Assembly (NCBI GenBank): GCA_947489665.1
Contig: CANLEH010000001.1
Location: forward strand, 840,501-904,500
DNA length: 64,000 nucleotides
Reading direction: 5' to 3'
Origin: an uncultured Roseicyclus sp.
GTDB lineage: Bacteria > Pseudomonadota > Alphaproteobacteria > Rhodobacterales > Rhodobacteraceae
Positions 1 to 9,499 of this stretch are shown here, piece after piece. Every line of letters starts with the position of its first letter. Positions within the stretch are counted from its first letter, which is position 1. Under the pieces are notes generated by a model. The model had not been told where the DNA came from and ran no database searches. It worked only from the letters and a program-made list of their open reading frames with translations. The position numbers and the translations under genes are program-made.

Positions 1-81
1 GATCTGGGCGGCAGCTACGACGATCAAGCCGTCGCGTATGCTCTCGACAGCCATTACGGCCAAGCCATCGCAGCGGAGTAA
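1..81 (+). CDS. 3' end of an unidentified gene (26 codons)
   Basis: An open frame enters from the left edge and stops with TAA at 79-81, five bases before the mtkA start. The last residues read [14 protein letters not shown] and finish in IAAE. The tight spacing suggests it belongs to the same transcript as mtkAB. In methylotrophs mtkA neighbours include serine-cycle genes, so a one-carbon gene is plausible. The 26 residues did not match any C-terminus I could recall, including malyl-CoA lyase. Function is therefore left open. Confidence 0.6.
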   Translation, partial: DLGGSYDDQAVAYALDSHYGQAIAAE

Positions 82-86
82 GCCCC

Positions 87-1316
87 ATGGATATCCACGA
101 ATATCAAGCCAAAGAACTGCTCGCGAATTTTGGAGTGGCGGTGCCAGATGGTGCGCTCGCTTACAGCCCCGAACAGGCCGCTTACCGTGCCCGCGAACTC
201 GGGGGTGAGCGTTGGGTCGTTAAAAGCCAGATCCACGCCGGTGGGCGTGGCAAGGCCGGCGGTGTTAAGGTCTGTGACAGCGACGTGGAAATCCATGATG
301 CGGCTGACGCGATGTTCGGCCAAAAGCTCGTCACGCACCAAACCGGCCCCGAGGGCAAGGGCGTCTACCGGGTTTACGTTGAAGCCGCCGTGCCGATTGA
401 TCGCGAGATCTACCTCGGCTTTGTCCTCGACCGCACCAGCCAGCGTGTCATGATCGTGGCCTCGGGTGAGGGCGGGATGGAGATCGAAGATATCTCCGCT
501 GAAAAGCCCGACTCTATCGTGCGCGCCACGGTGGAGCCCGCCGTAGGCCTGCGCGAATTCCAGTGCCGTCAGATGGCCTTCAAACTGGGTATCGAAGCCG
601 GTCAGGTGCAGCAATTCACCCGCACGCTGCAAGGTTGCTACCGCGCCTTCACAGAACTCGACGCGACGATGGTTGAGATAAACCCGCTCGTCATCACCTC
701 CGACAACCGCGTCATCGCACTCGACGCGAAGATGACTTTCGATGACAACGCGCTCTTCCGCCACCCACACGTGGCCGAGCTCCGTGACAAAAGCCAGGAA
801 GACCCTCGCGAAAGCCGCGCGGCTGATCGGGGCCTCAGCTATGTGGGCCTCGACGGCAATATCGGATGCATCGTGAATGGCGCAGGCCTTGCGATGGCGA
901 CGATGGACACGATCAAACTGGCGGGCGGCGAGCCCGCGAACTTCCTCGACATCGGAGGCGGCGCCACGCCCGAACGCGTGGCCAAGGCCTTCCGCCTCGT
1001 CCTGTCGGACAAGAACGTGCAGGCGATCCTTGTGAACATCTTCGCGGGCATCAACCGCTGCGATTGGGTCGCCGAAGGTGTGGTGCAAGCCATGCAGGAG
1101 GTCGGCGTTGAGGTGCCGGTCATCGTGCGCCTGGCCGGAACCAATGTGGAGGAGGGGCAAAAGATCCTCGCCCGATCTGGTCTGCCGATCATCCGTGCCG
1201 CCACCCTCAATGAGGCCGCCGAACGGGCCGTGGGGGCTTGGAGAAACGACCTCTCTCAAGGGGTTGTCGTCCGCGAACCGGGCGCAAATGCAAAAATCTT
1301 GAGGGCCGTATCATGA
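87..1316 (+). CDS. mtkA: Malate--CoA ligase (malate thiokinase), beta subunit
   Basis: The 409-residue protein is an ATP-grasp subunit of the succinyl-CoA synthetase family. It begins [12 protein letters not shown], carries the nucleotide-binding stretch [12 protein letters not shown] (about residues 48-59), and has the C-terminal CoA-ligase domain with [15 protein letters not shown]. Several stretches ([33 protein letters not shown]) fit my memory of Methylobacterium MtkA better than of SucC. The reaction is malate + ATP + CoA to malyl-CoA, feeding the serine cycle. The stop overlaps the mtkB start (ATGA), so the two subunits are probably translated in a coupled way. A paralogous succinyl-CoA ligase role cannot be excluded by sequence alone. 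Confidence 0.88.
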   Translation: MDIHEYQAKELLANFGVAVPDGALAYSPEQAAYRARELGGERWVVKSQIHAGGRGKAGGVKVCDSDVEIHDAADAMFGQKLVTHQTGPEGKGVYRVYVEAAVPIDREIYLGFVLDRTSQRVMIVASGEGGMEIEDISAEKPDSIVRATVEPAVGLREFQCRQMAFKLGIEAGQVQQFTRTLQGCYRAFTELDATMVEINPLVITSDNRVIALDAKMTFDDNALFRHPHVAELRDKSQEDPRESRAADRGLSYVGLDGNIGCIVNGAGLAMATMDTIKLAGGEPANFLDIGGGATPERVAKAFRLVLSDKNVQAILVNIFAGINRCDWVAEGVVQAMQEVGVEVPVIVRLAGTNVEEGQKILARSGLPIIRAATLNEAAERAVGAWRNDLSQGVVVREPGANAKILRAVS

Positions 1317-2206
1317 GCATTCTTCTCGATGAGACCACCAAAGTCATCGTGCAGGGCATCACCGGCAAAATGGCGCGCTTCCACACCAAGGAAATGATCG
1401 ACTACGGCACCAATGTCGTGGGCGGTGTCGTGCCCGGCAAAGGCGGCGAGACCTGTGAAGGCGTGCCCGTTTTCGACACGGTCGAAGATGCCGTTGCGGC
1501 CACCGGTGCGGAAGCCAGCCTCGTCTTCGTCCCGCCCCCCTTTGCCGCCGACAGCATCATGGAAGCGGCCGATGCGGGCATCCGCTATTGCGTCTGCATC
1601 ACCGACGGCATTCCCGCGCAGGACATGATCCGCGTGAAGCGCTACATGTATCGCTACCCCAAGGATCGTCGCATGGTCCTGACCGGCCCGAATTGCGCCG
1701 GCACGATCAGCCCGGGCAAGGCCATGTTGGGCATCATGCCCGGCCACATCTACCTGAAAGGGAATGTGGGCATCGTGGGCCGCTCCGGCACGCTGGGATA
1801 TGAAGCCGCGGCACAGCTTAAGGAACTCGGGCTTGGTGTTTCCACCTCAGTCGGAATTGGTGGTGATCCAATCAACGGCTCATCCTTCCGAGACATCCTT
1901 GAACGGTTCGAGGCCGACCCGGACACTCACGTTGTCGCCATGATCGGTGAGATCGGCGGCCCGCAAGAGGCTGAGGCAGCGGAGTACATCCAGAACCACA
2001 TGACCAAGCCGGTCGTGGCCTATGTCGCGGGGCTGACCGCCCCGAAGGGCCGCACAATGGGCCATGCGGGTGCCATCATATCGGCCTTCGGCGAAAGTGC
2101 GTCGGAAAAGGTGGAAATCCTCTCCGCCGCCGGTGTCACCGTGGCCGAAAGCCCTTCGATCATCGGGGCCACCATCGCAGGCGTCCTCACGCCCGAGGCC
2201 GCCTGA
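1313..2206 (+). CDS. mtkB: Malate--CoA ligase (malate thiokinase), alpha subunit
   Basis: The 297-residue protein begins [18 protein letters not shown] and is a complete SucD/MtkB-type alpha subunit. It has an N-terminal CoA-binding Rossmann domain ([20 protein letters not shown]) and the conserved phosphohistidine loop GHAGAI with His at about residue 251. It shares a 4-base overlap with mtkA and is presumably its partner in a heteromeric cytosolic enzyme. The start follows from that overlap; an upstream in-frame ATG at 1238 lies deep inside mtkA and is unlikely. The family is clear; malate rather than succinate as substrate is inferred mainly from mtkA. Confidence 0.88.
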   Translation: MSILLDETTKVIVQGITGKMARFHTKEMIDYGTNVVGGVVPGKGGETCEGVPVFDTVEDAVAATGAEASLVFVPPPFAADSIMEAADAGIRYCVCITDGIPAQDMIRVKRYMYRYPKDRRMVLTGPNCAGTISPGKAMLGIMPGHIYLKGNVGIVGRSGTLGYEAAAQLKELGLGVSTSVGIGGDPINGSSFRDILERFEADPDTHVVAMIGEIGGPQEAEAAEYIQNHMTKPVVAYVAGLTAPKGRTMGHAGAIISAFGESASEKVEILSAAGVTVAESPSIIGATIAGVLTPEAA

Positions 2207-2207
2207 G

Positions 2208-2771
2208 ATGGGGCCGGTCGACCGCACCATCGACCTGATCCTGCGGCTCGCGCGCCGCAGGGTCTGCGCGCTGCCGGGCAGCAAGATCCCGGGCCTCACC
2301 GCGCCGGAACTGGCGGGCCAGACCATCGGCATTGTCGGGTTTGGGAAGGTCGGGCAGGCCGTCGCCCGCCGCGCGCGGTTCGAATTGGGGATGGAGGTTG
2401 TGATCCATACCCGCAGCCGGGTCGCGCCTGTCACACTTGCCCGTCTGGGCGCGCGTCAGGTGAACCGGATGGAGGATTTGCTGGAGGTCGCGGACGTTGT
2501 CACCCTTCACTGCAACTCCAGCGCCGGAAACCGGCACATCATCGACGCCCCGCAGATGGACCGGATGAAGGAAGAGGCTGTCTTGGTGAACACCGCCTGC
2601 GCCCGTTTGGTCGATCAGACCGCGCTGGCGCAATCGCTGATGTTTGACATGATTGGCGGTGCCGCGATGGATCACTTCGATGGCGCGCGCATTGACCCTG
2701 TTTTGGCCCATTGCGAGGGCCTTTTGCGAACCAAAGCCTCCACGCGCCCGGCGCTCACGCTGGTCGCCTAG
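2208..2771 (+). pseudogene. Remnant of a D-isomer-specific 2-hydroxyacid dehydrogenase
   Basis: This 187-residue frame starts one base after mtkB and contains only the NAD-binding part of a phosphoglycerate/hydroxypyruvate-reductase-type enzyme. GIVGFGKVGQAVARRA matches the Rossmann GxGxxG motif, and EEAVLVNTACARLVDQTAL matches the loop that normally reads NTARGxLVDE. The N-terminal substrate domain (roughly 100 residues) is missing. The catalytic Arg (ARG) is replaced by CAR, the Glu region reads AMDHFDG, and the C-terminal His motif is absent. No ribosome-binding site is evident. It is best read as a decayed gene, perhaps a former hydroxypyruvate reductase fitting the serine-cycle context. 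A non-catalytic NAD-binding protein is the alternative. Confidence 0.65.
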
Positions 2772-3595
2772 TCGTCGCCCTTCGCGGCAGCGGCAGCGCC
2801 GCCTTTGCCAAGCGCCACCGTGCCAAATGGCCCGCCATGGACCATCTGCGCCAGGTCGGTCGGGTCGCCTGCACCTTCCGCGGCCAAAATCTCCGCTGCG
2901 AATTGCTCCGCATTGTCTTTCGGGCGATATCCGAGGAAAGACGCCTTGGAATTGTCCACCGGCGCGCGGTCATTGTCCGAGACACCGTAAATCACTGCAA
3001 AGCCGGTCGTCGGCGTATCAATCGCCCGCTCCACCAGATGCACCAGATCCCCGTCACTCAGCCACGTGCCCAAGGCGCGGGCGTTTTTCACCGGCGCACA
3101 GCTCAAAATCCGCAGATGCACGGATTCCAGCCCACGCTTTTCCCAATACATCCGGCCAAGATCCTCGGTGAAGCACTTGGCCAGGCCATAGAAGGTGTCG
3201 GGCCGGTGCTCCGCATCAATCCCGATGAACGACGCACGTGGATGCATCCCCACCGCATGGATGGACGATGCATAAACAATTCGCCGCCCCCCCGCCTTCT
3301 GCGCGCTTTCCCACACATTGTAGGAGCCCACGAAGTTCGGCCCCAGCAATTGCTCAAACGGGCCTTCATCCACGATGGCCCCGAAATGGCACACCATTTC
3401 GACCCCATCCATTAGGCCCGCAATCGCGGCGTAATCCGCCAGATCGGCCTTCACATAAGTCTCGTTCGGGGCCAGCCCGTCGATGCCGTCCACAATGTCC
3501 GAGGTCACCAGCTCTTCACACATCGCTGCCAGCGCCGGTCTCAGGATCATGCCGCAGCGTCCCGCCGCTCCCGTCAAAACGATCTTCTTCAACAT
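2768..3595 (-). CDS. NAD-dependent epimerase/dehydratase family protein, uronate dehydrogenase-like
   Basis: The 275-residue extended short-chain dehydrogenase has TGAAGRCG (about 8-15) for NAD binding, a catalytic Ser in YASSIHAVG and the YxxxK pair at Tyr136/Lys140 (YGLAK). The stretch KCFTEDLGRMYWEKRG and the later FLGYRPKDNAE resemble bacterial uronate dehydrogenase (Udh), which oxidises galacturonate or glucuronate to the aldarolactone. The C-terminus carries a low-complexity GGAAAAAKGDD tail that is not part of the enzyme fold. It lies 14 bases downstream of a FAD oxidoreductase and is probably co-transcribed. The substrate is inferred, since no other uronate catabolic genes are nearby. 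Confidence 0.7.
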   Translation of the reverse strand: MLKKIVLTGAAGRCGMILRPALAAMCEELVTSDIVDGIDGLAPNETYVKADLADYAAIAGLMDGVEMVCHFGAIVDEGPFEQLLGPNFVGSYNVWESAQKAGGRRIVYASSIHAVGMHPRASFIGIDAEHRPDTFYGLAKCFTEDLGRMYWEKRGLESVHLRILSCAPVKNARALGTWLSDGDLVHLVERAIDTPTTGFAVIYGVSDNDRAPVDNSKASFLGYRPKDNAEQFAAEILAAEGAGDPTDLAQMVHGGPFGTVALGKGGAAAAAKGDD

Positions 3596-3609
3596 CTGTC
3601 TTACGCCTT

Positions 3610-4824
3610 TCAGATTACGGCAGTCTCAAGGATCGGATCGTTCTTCACGATCCGCTCATAGGCAAACGGGCTCAGATCGAGCGATTGGTACGCGCCGTGG
3701 ATCAACCACTCCGCCGTGCCACGCCCCATGGCCGGGCTTTGCTGTAACCCGTGGCCGGAAAACCCGTTCAGGAAGATGAAGTTCGGCACGTCAGGATGCG
3801 GCCCAAGAATTGCATTGTGGTCGAGCGTGTTCACGGCGTAATGCCCCGCCCATTCCGCCTGCACCTTCACAGCCTCAAACGCGGGGATCCGTGTGGCCAA
3901 AACCGGCCAGACATGATTTTCCCACAGGCTGTAATCCATGGCGAAATCACCGAAATCCACCGCCGGGTCCACATCCGCATGCCCCCCGGCCTGATACGTG
4001 CCGCCGCCATTCTCGCGGCAATGCACGCCGGACGGGTCAATCGTCAGCGGCAGGTCACGATCCAGTGGGTTTTCCGCCTTGAACACCCAGGAAAAGCGTT
4101 TGCGCGGCTCCACCGGCACCTTGATGCCCGCCATCGCCGCCGTCCGCGCGGCCCGGGGGCCGGACGCATTCACCACTTGCCCGCAGGAGATCACCGCGCC
4201 AGAGGCCAAGGTCACCGACTCGACCCCGCGGGCGGACCGCGCCATCTCGACCACCTCGCCGGAAACATACTCCACGCCCCGTTCGCGCGCTTGCCGTTTC
4301 CACCATTCAAACACGGCCGCGCCGTCCCAATAGCCCTCGTTCACCGTGTTGATGGAGCCAAGTACGATATCATCCACATTGTAAAACGGATACCGCGCCA
4401 CGATCTCGTCCGCCGACAGCAATTCGGTCGCAGCACCAGCTGCGTGCTGTACCTTGATGTTCTGGCGCAAGACGTTCGCGAAATCTTCTGTATCCGCCAG
4501 GTAAAGATACCCGAATGACCGTACCGACAGCTCTGGCACGCGGTCATCTCCGCCCATCCGCTCCCGGATATTGTTGACGAAATCAGCGGCAAACTGGCTG
4601 ATCCGAACGTTCAACTCGGTTGAGAATTGCTGCCGCATACAGCTATTCGTGTGCGCCGTGGAACACTTCTCGTAGGATGGATCCCGCTCCACCACCAAAA
4701 CGCTGCCGTCAAAGCCCAACTCGGTCAGCCACCACGCGGTGGACGATCCCATGATGGCTCCCCCCACGATCACCACATCGTAAGCACTCCGCGACGGCAC
4801 GGTATCAAATGTCGGACTTACCAT
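3610..4824 (-). CDS. FAD-dependent oxidoreductase (DAO family)
   Basis: The 404-residue protein opens with a typical FAD-binding fold, VVIVGGAIMGSSTAWWL, followed by an acidic residue in VLVVERD. A second dinucleotide segment lies near the C-terminus (IFLNGFSGHGLQQSPAMG). This matches the D-amino-acid oxidase / sarcosine oxidase beta / glycine oxidase group, which oxidises secondary amines or amino acids. The ATG at 4824 is chosen because GGGGAGA precedes it; a GTG start 12 bases further upstream is possible. It is first in a two-gene minus-strand unit with the Udh-like enzyme. Substrate unknown. Confidence 0.8.
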   Translation of the reverse strand: MVSPTFDTVPSRSAYDVVIVGGAIMGSSTAWWLTELGFDGSVLVVERDPSYEKCSTAHTNSCMRQQFSTELNVRISQFAADFVNNIRERMGGDDRVPELSVRSFGYLYLADTEDFANVLRQNIKVQHAAGAATELLSADEIVARYPFYNVDDIVLGSINTVNEGYWDGAAVFEWWKRQARERGVEYVSGEVVEMARSARGVESVTLASGAVISCGQVVNASGPRAARTAAMAGIKVPVEPRKRFSWVFKAENPLDRDLPLTIDPSGVHCRENGGGTYQAGGHADVDPAVDFGDFAMDYSLWENHVWPVLATRIPAFEAVKVQAEWAGHYAVNTLDHNAILGPHPDVPNFIFLNGFSGHGLQQSPAMGRGTAEWLIHGAYQSLDLSPFAYERIVKNDPILETAVI

Positions 4825-4900
4825 ATCTCTCCCCACTCAGGTCTTGCGCCCGGTTTTTCGCACGCTGTCTCAGCCAGCGCCCAATGGCAAGCTCTGTGGA

Positions 4901-5380
4901 TCAAGACAGTCCGTTTTCGTCCTTTACCGCCTCCATCGACACATGGGTCGAGGTCGCGGCCACATGGGGCAGGCGGCTGATCACTTCGCCCAAGACGCGA
5001 CGGTAATCATTGATGTCGGTGGATCGGACCTTCAGCAAATAATCGAACGCGCCCGCGATCATGTGGCACTGCTCGATCTCCGGCACCCCGCGGGCCGCCT
5101 CGTTGAAGGCCTGCAATGCCGCCTCCCGCGTATCCTCCAGTTTCACTTCAACAAACGCCACATGCGCCAGCCCTAGCCGTGCGGGGTCCAGCACCGCCCG
5201 AAACCCTTGAATATACCCCTCTTCCTGCAACCGTTTCATGCGCGTCTGGCAGGGGGTTTTCGACAGCCCCACCCGGTTTGCAAGCTCGGTCACTGGGATC
5301 CGCCCATCCGAGGCCAACACCGCAAGAATCCGCAAATCGGCCGCGTCTAATCGACTATCAGAATTAGGTTTCAGGCGCAT
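4901..5380 (-). CDS. putR: Lrp/AsnC-family regulator of proline catabolism (PutR-like)
   Basis: The 159-residue protein has an N-terminal winged HTH (about residues 12-65, LDAADLRILAVLASDGRIPVT and RMKRLQEEGYI) and a C-terminal RAM/ligand domain (HVAFVEVKL to THVSMEAVKD). Full length for the family. It is divergent from putA with 117 bases between start codons. In Rhodobacter capsulatus a PutR of this family activates putA in response to proline and represses itself; the same arrangement here supports that role. The regulator-target pairing is inferred from position. Confidence 0.85.
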   Translation of the reverse strand: MRLKPNSDSRLDAADLRILAVLASDGRIPVTELANRVGLSKTPCQTRMKRLQEEGYIQGFRAVLDPARLGLAHVAFVEVKLEDTREAALQAFNEAARGVPEIEQCHMIAGAFDYLLKVRSTDINDYRRVLGEVISRLPHVAATSTHVSMEAVKDENGLS

Positions 5381-5462
5381 TCAGAACGTCCTCGAATTAA
5401 AATTCAGACAAATAGTACACCACACTCACCTCAAACAGGCAATCAGACTTTCTCAGGTATGC

Positions 5463-5468
5463 TATAAT
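5463..5468 (+). promoter_or_regulatory. putA promoter -10 element
   Basis: A consensus TATAAT lies 29 bases upstream of the putA ATG, and a ribosome-binding site AGGAG follows at 5484-5488. No good -35 box is visible at 16-18 bases upstream, which fits an activator-dependent promoter. The AT-rich stretch 5390-5460 between the divergent genes is the probable PutR binding region. Confidence 0.55.
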
Positions 5469-5497
5469 GCGGATGTCGCATTCAGGAGTGTGCCCCC

Positions 5498-8400
5498 ATG
5501 TCCGACCTCTCAGCGTTCCGCCAGCCCATCCGTGCCGCCTATCTTGAACCGCAGGATACGGCCCTTGCCCGCCTTGCCGCCGCGCACCCGATTCCGCACG
5601 CAACGCGGCAGGCCGCCTCCGCCCGCGCCGCGCGTATGGTGGCTGACATCCGGGCCGAGGATCGCGGCGGGTTGATGGAGGTCTTCCTGGCTGAATACGG
5701 CCTCTCCTCCGCCGAGGGCCTGGCCCTCATGCGTCTTGCCGAAGCGCTCTTGCGTGTGCCCGACGACGCGACTGTCGATGCGCTGATCGAAGACAAGATT
5801 GTGCCTGCCGAATGGTCGGCCCATCGCGGCCATTCCAAGTCCACGCTCGTCAACGCCTCGACCCTTGCCCTGATGCTCACCGGGCGCGTCCTCTCCGACG
5901 AAGACGGGCAGGGGATCGCTGGCACCCTGAAGGGGGCTGTCAAACGTTTGGGAGAGCCGGTCATCCGCGCTGCCACCCGCCGCGCGATGAAGGAAATGGG
6001 CAACCAGTTCGTCCTGGGTGAAACCATCGCGGAGGCCGTCAAACGCGGATCTGACATGGCCGCGAAGGGCTACACCTACAGCTACGACATGCTCGGTGAA
6101 GCGGCGGTCACGGCGGGTGAGGCGGAGGCCTTCCGCAAGGCCTATGCCGACGCTATCGCGCACCTCGCCAAGCACGCCCACAGCGCGGATATCCGCGATA
6201 ACCCGGGCATCTCGGTCAAACTCTCCGCGCTCCATCCCCGGTATGAGACAGCCAAGCGCGACCGCATCATGGCTGAGCTTGTGCCAACTGTCCTCACCCT
6301 CGCGCAGCAAGCCAAGGCCGCCCAAATGGGCTTCAACATCGACGCGGAAGAGGCTGACCGCCTCGATCTCTCCCTCGACGTGATCGAAGCGGTTCTGTCC
6401 GATGACAGTCTCAAGGGATGGGACGGCTTCGGCGTTGTCGTGCAGGCCTATGGTAAGCGCGCGGCCCCGGTCATCGACTGGCTCTACGCGCTAGCCGAAA
6501 CTCACGACCGCCGCATCATGGTCCGCCTCGTGAAAGGCGCCTATTGGGATACCGAGATCAAACGCGCCCAGGTCGCGGGCCTGCCCGGTTTCCCGGTTTT
6601 CACTGACAAAGCGGCCACCGACGTCAGCTACCTCTCCTGCGCCCGCCAACTCCTCGACAAGACCGACCGTCTCTACCCGCAATTCGCCACCCACAACGCC
6701 CATACAGTCGCCGCCGTTCTCGAAATGGCAGAGGACCCCAGCCTCTTCGAATTTCAGCGCCTGCACGGCATGGGTGAGGCGCTTCATGAACAGGTCCGGC
6801 GCGGGAACATGACCCGCTGCCGCATCTATGCCCCAGTCGGTGCGCATCGCGATCTGCTTGCCTATCTTGTGCGTCGCCTGCTGGAAAACGGGGCAAATTC
6901 CTCCTTCGTGCACCAGATCATGGACGAAGACGTGCCCCCTGCAGAAGTTGCCGCCGACCCGTTCGAAACCCTCGCTGCCGCCAGCGCCGACGTCACAAAG
7001 CCGCGCAATCTCTTTGCCCCGGAACGCCCCAATTCGAAGGGCTTCGACATCACTGATCCCGCCGCACTGGCGGAAATCACCAAGGCCCGTGAGACCTTTG
7101 CCGAAGCCCAATGGCAGGCGGGCACCGGCACCGGCCCGACCCTCGACATCACCAACCCCGCCGACCCGTCCGACATCGTAGGTCAGGTGCGGCTTTCCAC
7201 CCGCGAAGATGCCTCTGCAGCCATCGCCCAAGCAGCAACATGGGATGCCCCAAACCGCGCAGACATCCTCAACCAGGCCGCCGACCTTTATGAGGCCCAC
7301 GCCGCCGAACTCTTCGCGATCCTTGCCCGCGAAGCCGGCAAAACCCTCCTCGATGCCGAAGCCGAACTGCGAGAGGCCGTGGATTTCCTCCGCTACTACG
7401 CCGCCCGCATCGCGGACCTCACCGACCCAGCCTTAGGCCGTGTCACATGCATCTCCCCATGGAACTTCCCGCTGGCCATCTTCACCGGCCAGATCGCGGC
7501 AGCCCTTGCCGCCGGTAACGCTGTACTCGCCAAACCCGCCGAAACCACCCCCCTTATCGCCGCCCGCGCCGTCGACCTTCTCCACGAGGCTGGCGTCCCG
7601 CAAACGGCCCTGCAACTCCTCCCCGGCGAAGGGGCTGAGGTTGGCGCGGCACTCACCTCCGACCCGTGCATCGACGGCGTGGCCTTCACCGGCTCCACCG
7701 CCACCGCGCAAACGATCAACCGTTCAATGGCCGAAAAACTTGCGCCGTCCGCCCCGCTCATCGCTGAAACCGGCGGCCTGAATGCCATGATCGTCGACAG
7801 CACAGCCCTGCCGGAACAAGCCGTGAAGGATGTCGTCCAATCCGCCTTCCAATCGGCTGGTCAGCGTTGCTCCGCCTTGCGTTGCCTCTACGTGCAAGAG
7901 GATATCGCCGACACGTTCCTGACGGCGCTAACCAGTGCGATGGATCAGCTTCAGCTCGGCCACCCGTGGGAGATCTCAACCGACATCGGTCCGGTCATCG
8001 ATGCAGCCGCCAAAGCCAAAATCGACGCACATATCGAAACCGCCCGCGCCGACGATCGCCTGATCAAGCACCTCGAAGCGCCGGGGCAGGGCACCTTCGT
8101 GGCCCCCGCCGCAATCCGAGTCACATCAATCAACAATCTTGTAGAAGAAATCTTCGGCCCCGTGCTGCACATCGCGACCTTCAAGGCCCGCGACCTCGAC
8201 CGCGTCGTCGACCAGATCAACGCCACTGGCTATGGCCTGACCTTCGGCATCCACTCCCGCATCGACGACCGCATCGCCGACATCACCTCCCGGATCGAGG
8301 CCGGGAACCTCTACGTTAACCGCAACCAGATCGGTGCCATCGTCGGCTCCCAGCCCTTTGGCGGTCAGGGCCTGTCCGGGACCGGCCCCAAGGCGGGCGG

Positions 8401-8899
8401 CCCGCATTACGTCGCGCGCTTTACGAAACCACAGCAAGGCAGTGGCACCCCCGGCACCCCCTCCAAAGCCGAGGACGCCGCCCATGACCTCCGTGTCGCC
8501 GTCCCCGCCGATCGTACGCTCACCGAAACCCTGCTCCCCGGCCCGACTGGGGAAACCAACCGCCTCACCACGCATCCAAGGGGCCGCGTCCTCTGTCTCG
8601 GCCCCGGTCTCGACGCCGCCCGCGCACAGGCTAAGGCCGCCACGCAAACCGGTAACGCCCCCGTCCTCGCGCCCGACCTCCCGCCGGAGGCGCTCGCAAC
8701 CCTGCCACCTTTTGATGCCGTGATCTTCTGGGGCGCAGATGTACGCCCCTACCGTCAGGCCCTCGCCGCCCTCGATGGCCCGATCCTGCCGCTGATCACC
8801 GAGGCTGACCCAACCCCGCGCCTGATCATCGAACGCCACACCTGCATCGATACGACAGCCGCAGGTGGCAATGCCGCGCTATTGGCGTCTGTCGCCTGA
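5498..8899 (+). CDS. putA: Bifunctional proline dehydrogenase / delta-1-pyrroline-5-carboxylate dehydrogenase
   Basis: The 1133-residue PutA oxidises proline to glutamate in two steps. Residues about 60-470 form the FAD-dependent proline dehydrogenase barrel (YSYDMLGEAA, RLVKGAYWD, FATHNAHT, LHGMGEALHEQV). About 520-980 is the NAD-dependent aldehyde dehydrogenase with ISPWNFPLAIFTGQ, catalytic Glu near 757 (ETGGLNAM) and Cys near 791 (GQRCSALR). A shorter C-terminal region follows. There is no N-terminal ribbon-helix-helix DNA-binding domain, so regulation must come from the divergent putR. The ATG is preceded by AGGAG. The 3' end overlaps the convergent tetR gene by 21 bases. Confidence 0.97.
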   Translation: MSDLSAFRQPIRAAYLEPQDTALARLAAAHPIPHATRQAASARAARMVADIRAEDRGGLMEVFLAEYGLSSAEGLALMRLAEALLRVPDDATVDALIEDKIVPAEWSAHRGHSKSTLVNASTLALMLTGRVLSDEDGQGIAGTLKGAVKRLGEPVIRAATRRAMKEMGNQFVLGETIAEAVKRGSDMAAKGYTYSYDMLGEAAVTAGEAEAFRKAYADAIAHLAKHAHSADIRDNPGISVKLSALHPRYETAKRDRIMAELVPTVLTLAQQAKAAQMGFNIDAEEADRLDLSLDVIEAVLSDDSLKGWDGFGVVVQAYGKRAAPVIDWLYALAETHDRRIMVRLVKGAYWDTEIKRAQVAGLPGFPVFTDKAATDVSYLSCARQLLDKTDRLYPQFATHNAHTVAAVLEMAEDPSLFEFQRLHGMGEALHEQVRRGNMTRCRIYAPVGAHRDLLAYLVRRLLENGANSSFVHQIMDEDVPPAEVAADPFETLAAASADVTKPRNLFAPERPNSKGFDITDPAALAEITKARETFAEAQWQAGTGTGPTLDITNPADPSDIVGQVRLSTREDASAAIAQAATWDAPNRADILNQAADLYEAHAAELFAILAREAGKTLLDAEAELREAVDFLRYYAARIADLTDPALGRVTCISPWNFPLAIFTGQIAAALAAGNAVLAKPAETTPLIAARAVDLLHEAGVPQTALQLLPGEGAEVGAALTSDPCIDGVAFTGSTATAQTINRSMAEKLAPSAPLIAETGGLNAMIVDSTALPEQAVKDVVQSAFQSAGQRCSALRCLYVQEDIADTFLTALTSAMDQLQLGHPWEISTDIGPVIDAAAKAKIDAHIETARADDRLIKHLEAPGQGTFVAPAAIRVTSINNLVEEIFGPVLHIATFKARDLDRVVDQINATGYGLTFGIHSRIDDRIADITSRIEAGNLYVNRNQIGAIVGSQPFGGQGLSGTGPKAGGPHYVARFTKPQQGSGTPGTPSKAEDAAHDLRVAVPADRTLTETLLPGPTGETNRLTTHPRGRVLCLGPGLDAARAQAKAATQTGNAPVLAPDLPPEALATLPPFDAVIFWGADVRPYRQALAALDGPILPLITEADPTPRLIIERHTCIDTTAAGGNAALLASVA

Positions 8900-9424
8900 G
8901 AACCACGCGATGGCGGCATCGGCAGCGTCCGAATGCCCCACCGCATCCATCACCAACGTCCCCTCCAGGACGGTCAGCAAGGCGCGCGCAGTGTCTTCGT
9001 CCTCGCCTTCGGGCAATCGCTTCAGTACCCATTCGGTGAAACCTGCAATGATCAATCCGCCGGTGCGCCCATAGGCGAGCTCCCCTCGCGCTGACGCGGC
9101 AACGATGTCCAACCAAACCCGCGCATAGCCTGCCGCCATCGGCGACCGCATCACACCGACAACCGAATGCAACAACGCGCCCGGGCTCTCAAATCGCGCT
9201 TCGGGCAAGGCTGCATCCAGGCCTTGCGTGAACCCCATCGCCAAGGTCTCCAGCAGTGCGCCGATCACGCCATCCTTGTCGCCGAAATGGTAAATCAGCA
9301 TCCGGTCGGACGTGCCCGCCGCCTTCGCCAGCGGCCGCAGCGAGGCCGTCGTCAGCCCATGTTCCACCACATGAGCCGCCATCGCCGCCAACCACTTTTC
9401 TCTCTTCGCTTTGATTTCGCTCAT
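8879..9424 (-). CDS. TetR/AcrR-family transcriptional repressor
   Basis: The 181-residue protein has a TetR-type N-terminal HTH (about residues 8-55): GLTTASLRPLAKAAGTSDRM followed by LIYHFGDKDGVIG. The helical C-terminal ligand domain is divergent. It reads away from a small membrane protein gene, and the 75-base gap between them holds two copies of a palindrome, the obvious operators. It probably represses itself and the membrane protein. Ligand unknown. Its 3' end overlaps the convergent putA end by 21 bases. Confidence 0.9.
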   Translation of the reverse strand: MSEIKAKREKWLAAMAAHVVEHGLTTASLRPLAKAAGTSDRMLIYHFGDKDGVIGALLETLAMGFTQGLDAALPEARFESPGALLHSVVGVMRSPMAAGYARVWLDIVAASARGELAYGRTGGLIIAGFTEWVLKRLPEGEDEDTARALLTVLEGTLVMDAVGHSDAADAAIAWFSGDRRQ

Positions 9425-9435
9425 TTCTTTTCTGT

Positions 9436-9476
9436 TGTAGCGGTCGCTACAAAATCATAGTGTAGCAAGTGCTACA
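9436..9476. promoter_or_regulatory. Twin palindromic TetR operators
   Basis: Two 16-base palindromes, TGTAGCGGTCGCTACA at 9436-9451 and TGTAGCAAGTGCTACA at 9461-9476, share the form TGTAGCNNNNGCTACA and are 25 bases apart. They sit between the divergent TetR gene and the membrane-protein gene, 12 bases upstream of the TetR start. This is a strong candidate for cooperative repressor binding covering both promoters. Confidence 0.8.
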
Positions 9477-9499
9477 CAAATTCAACCAAGGCGAGTCCC

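Noticed and set aside
54-1259. 401-codon open frame antisense to mtkA
   Set aside because: Composition-driven shadow with repetitive His/Asp/Arg content and no domain.
87-2206. Succinyl-CoA synthetase sucCD
   Set aside because: Same family, but the beta subunit shares several stretches with recalled MtkA and the usual mdh/sucAB neighbours are absent. Kept as the stated alternative.
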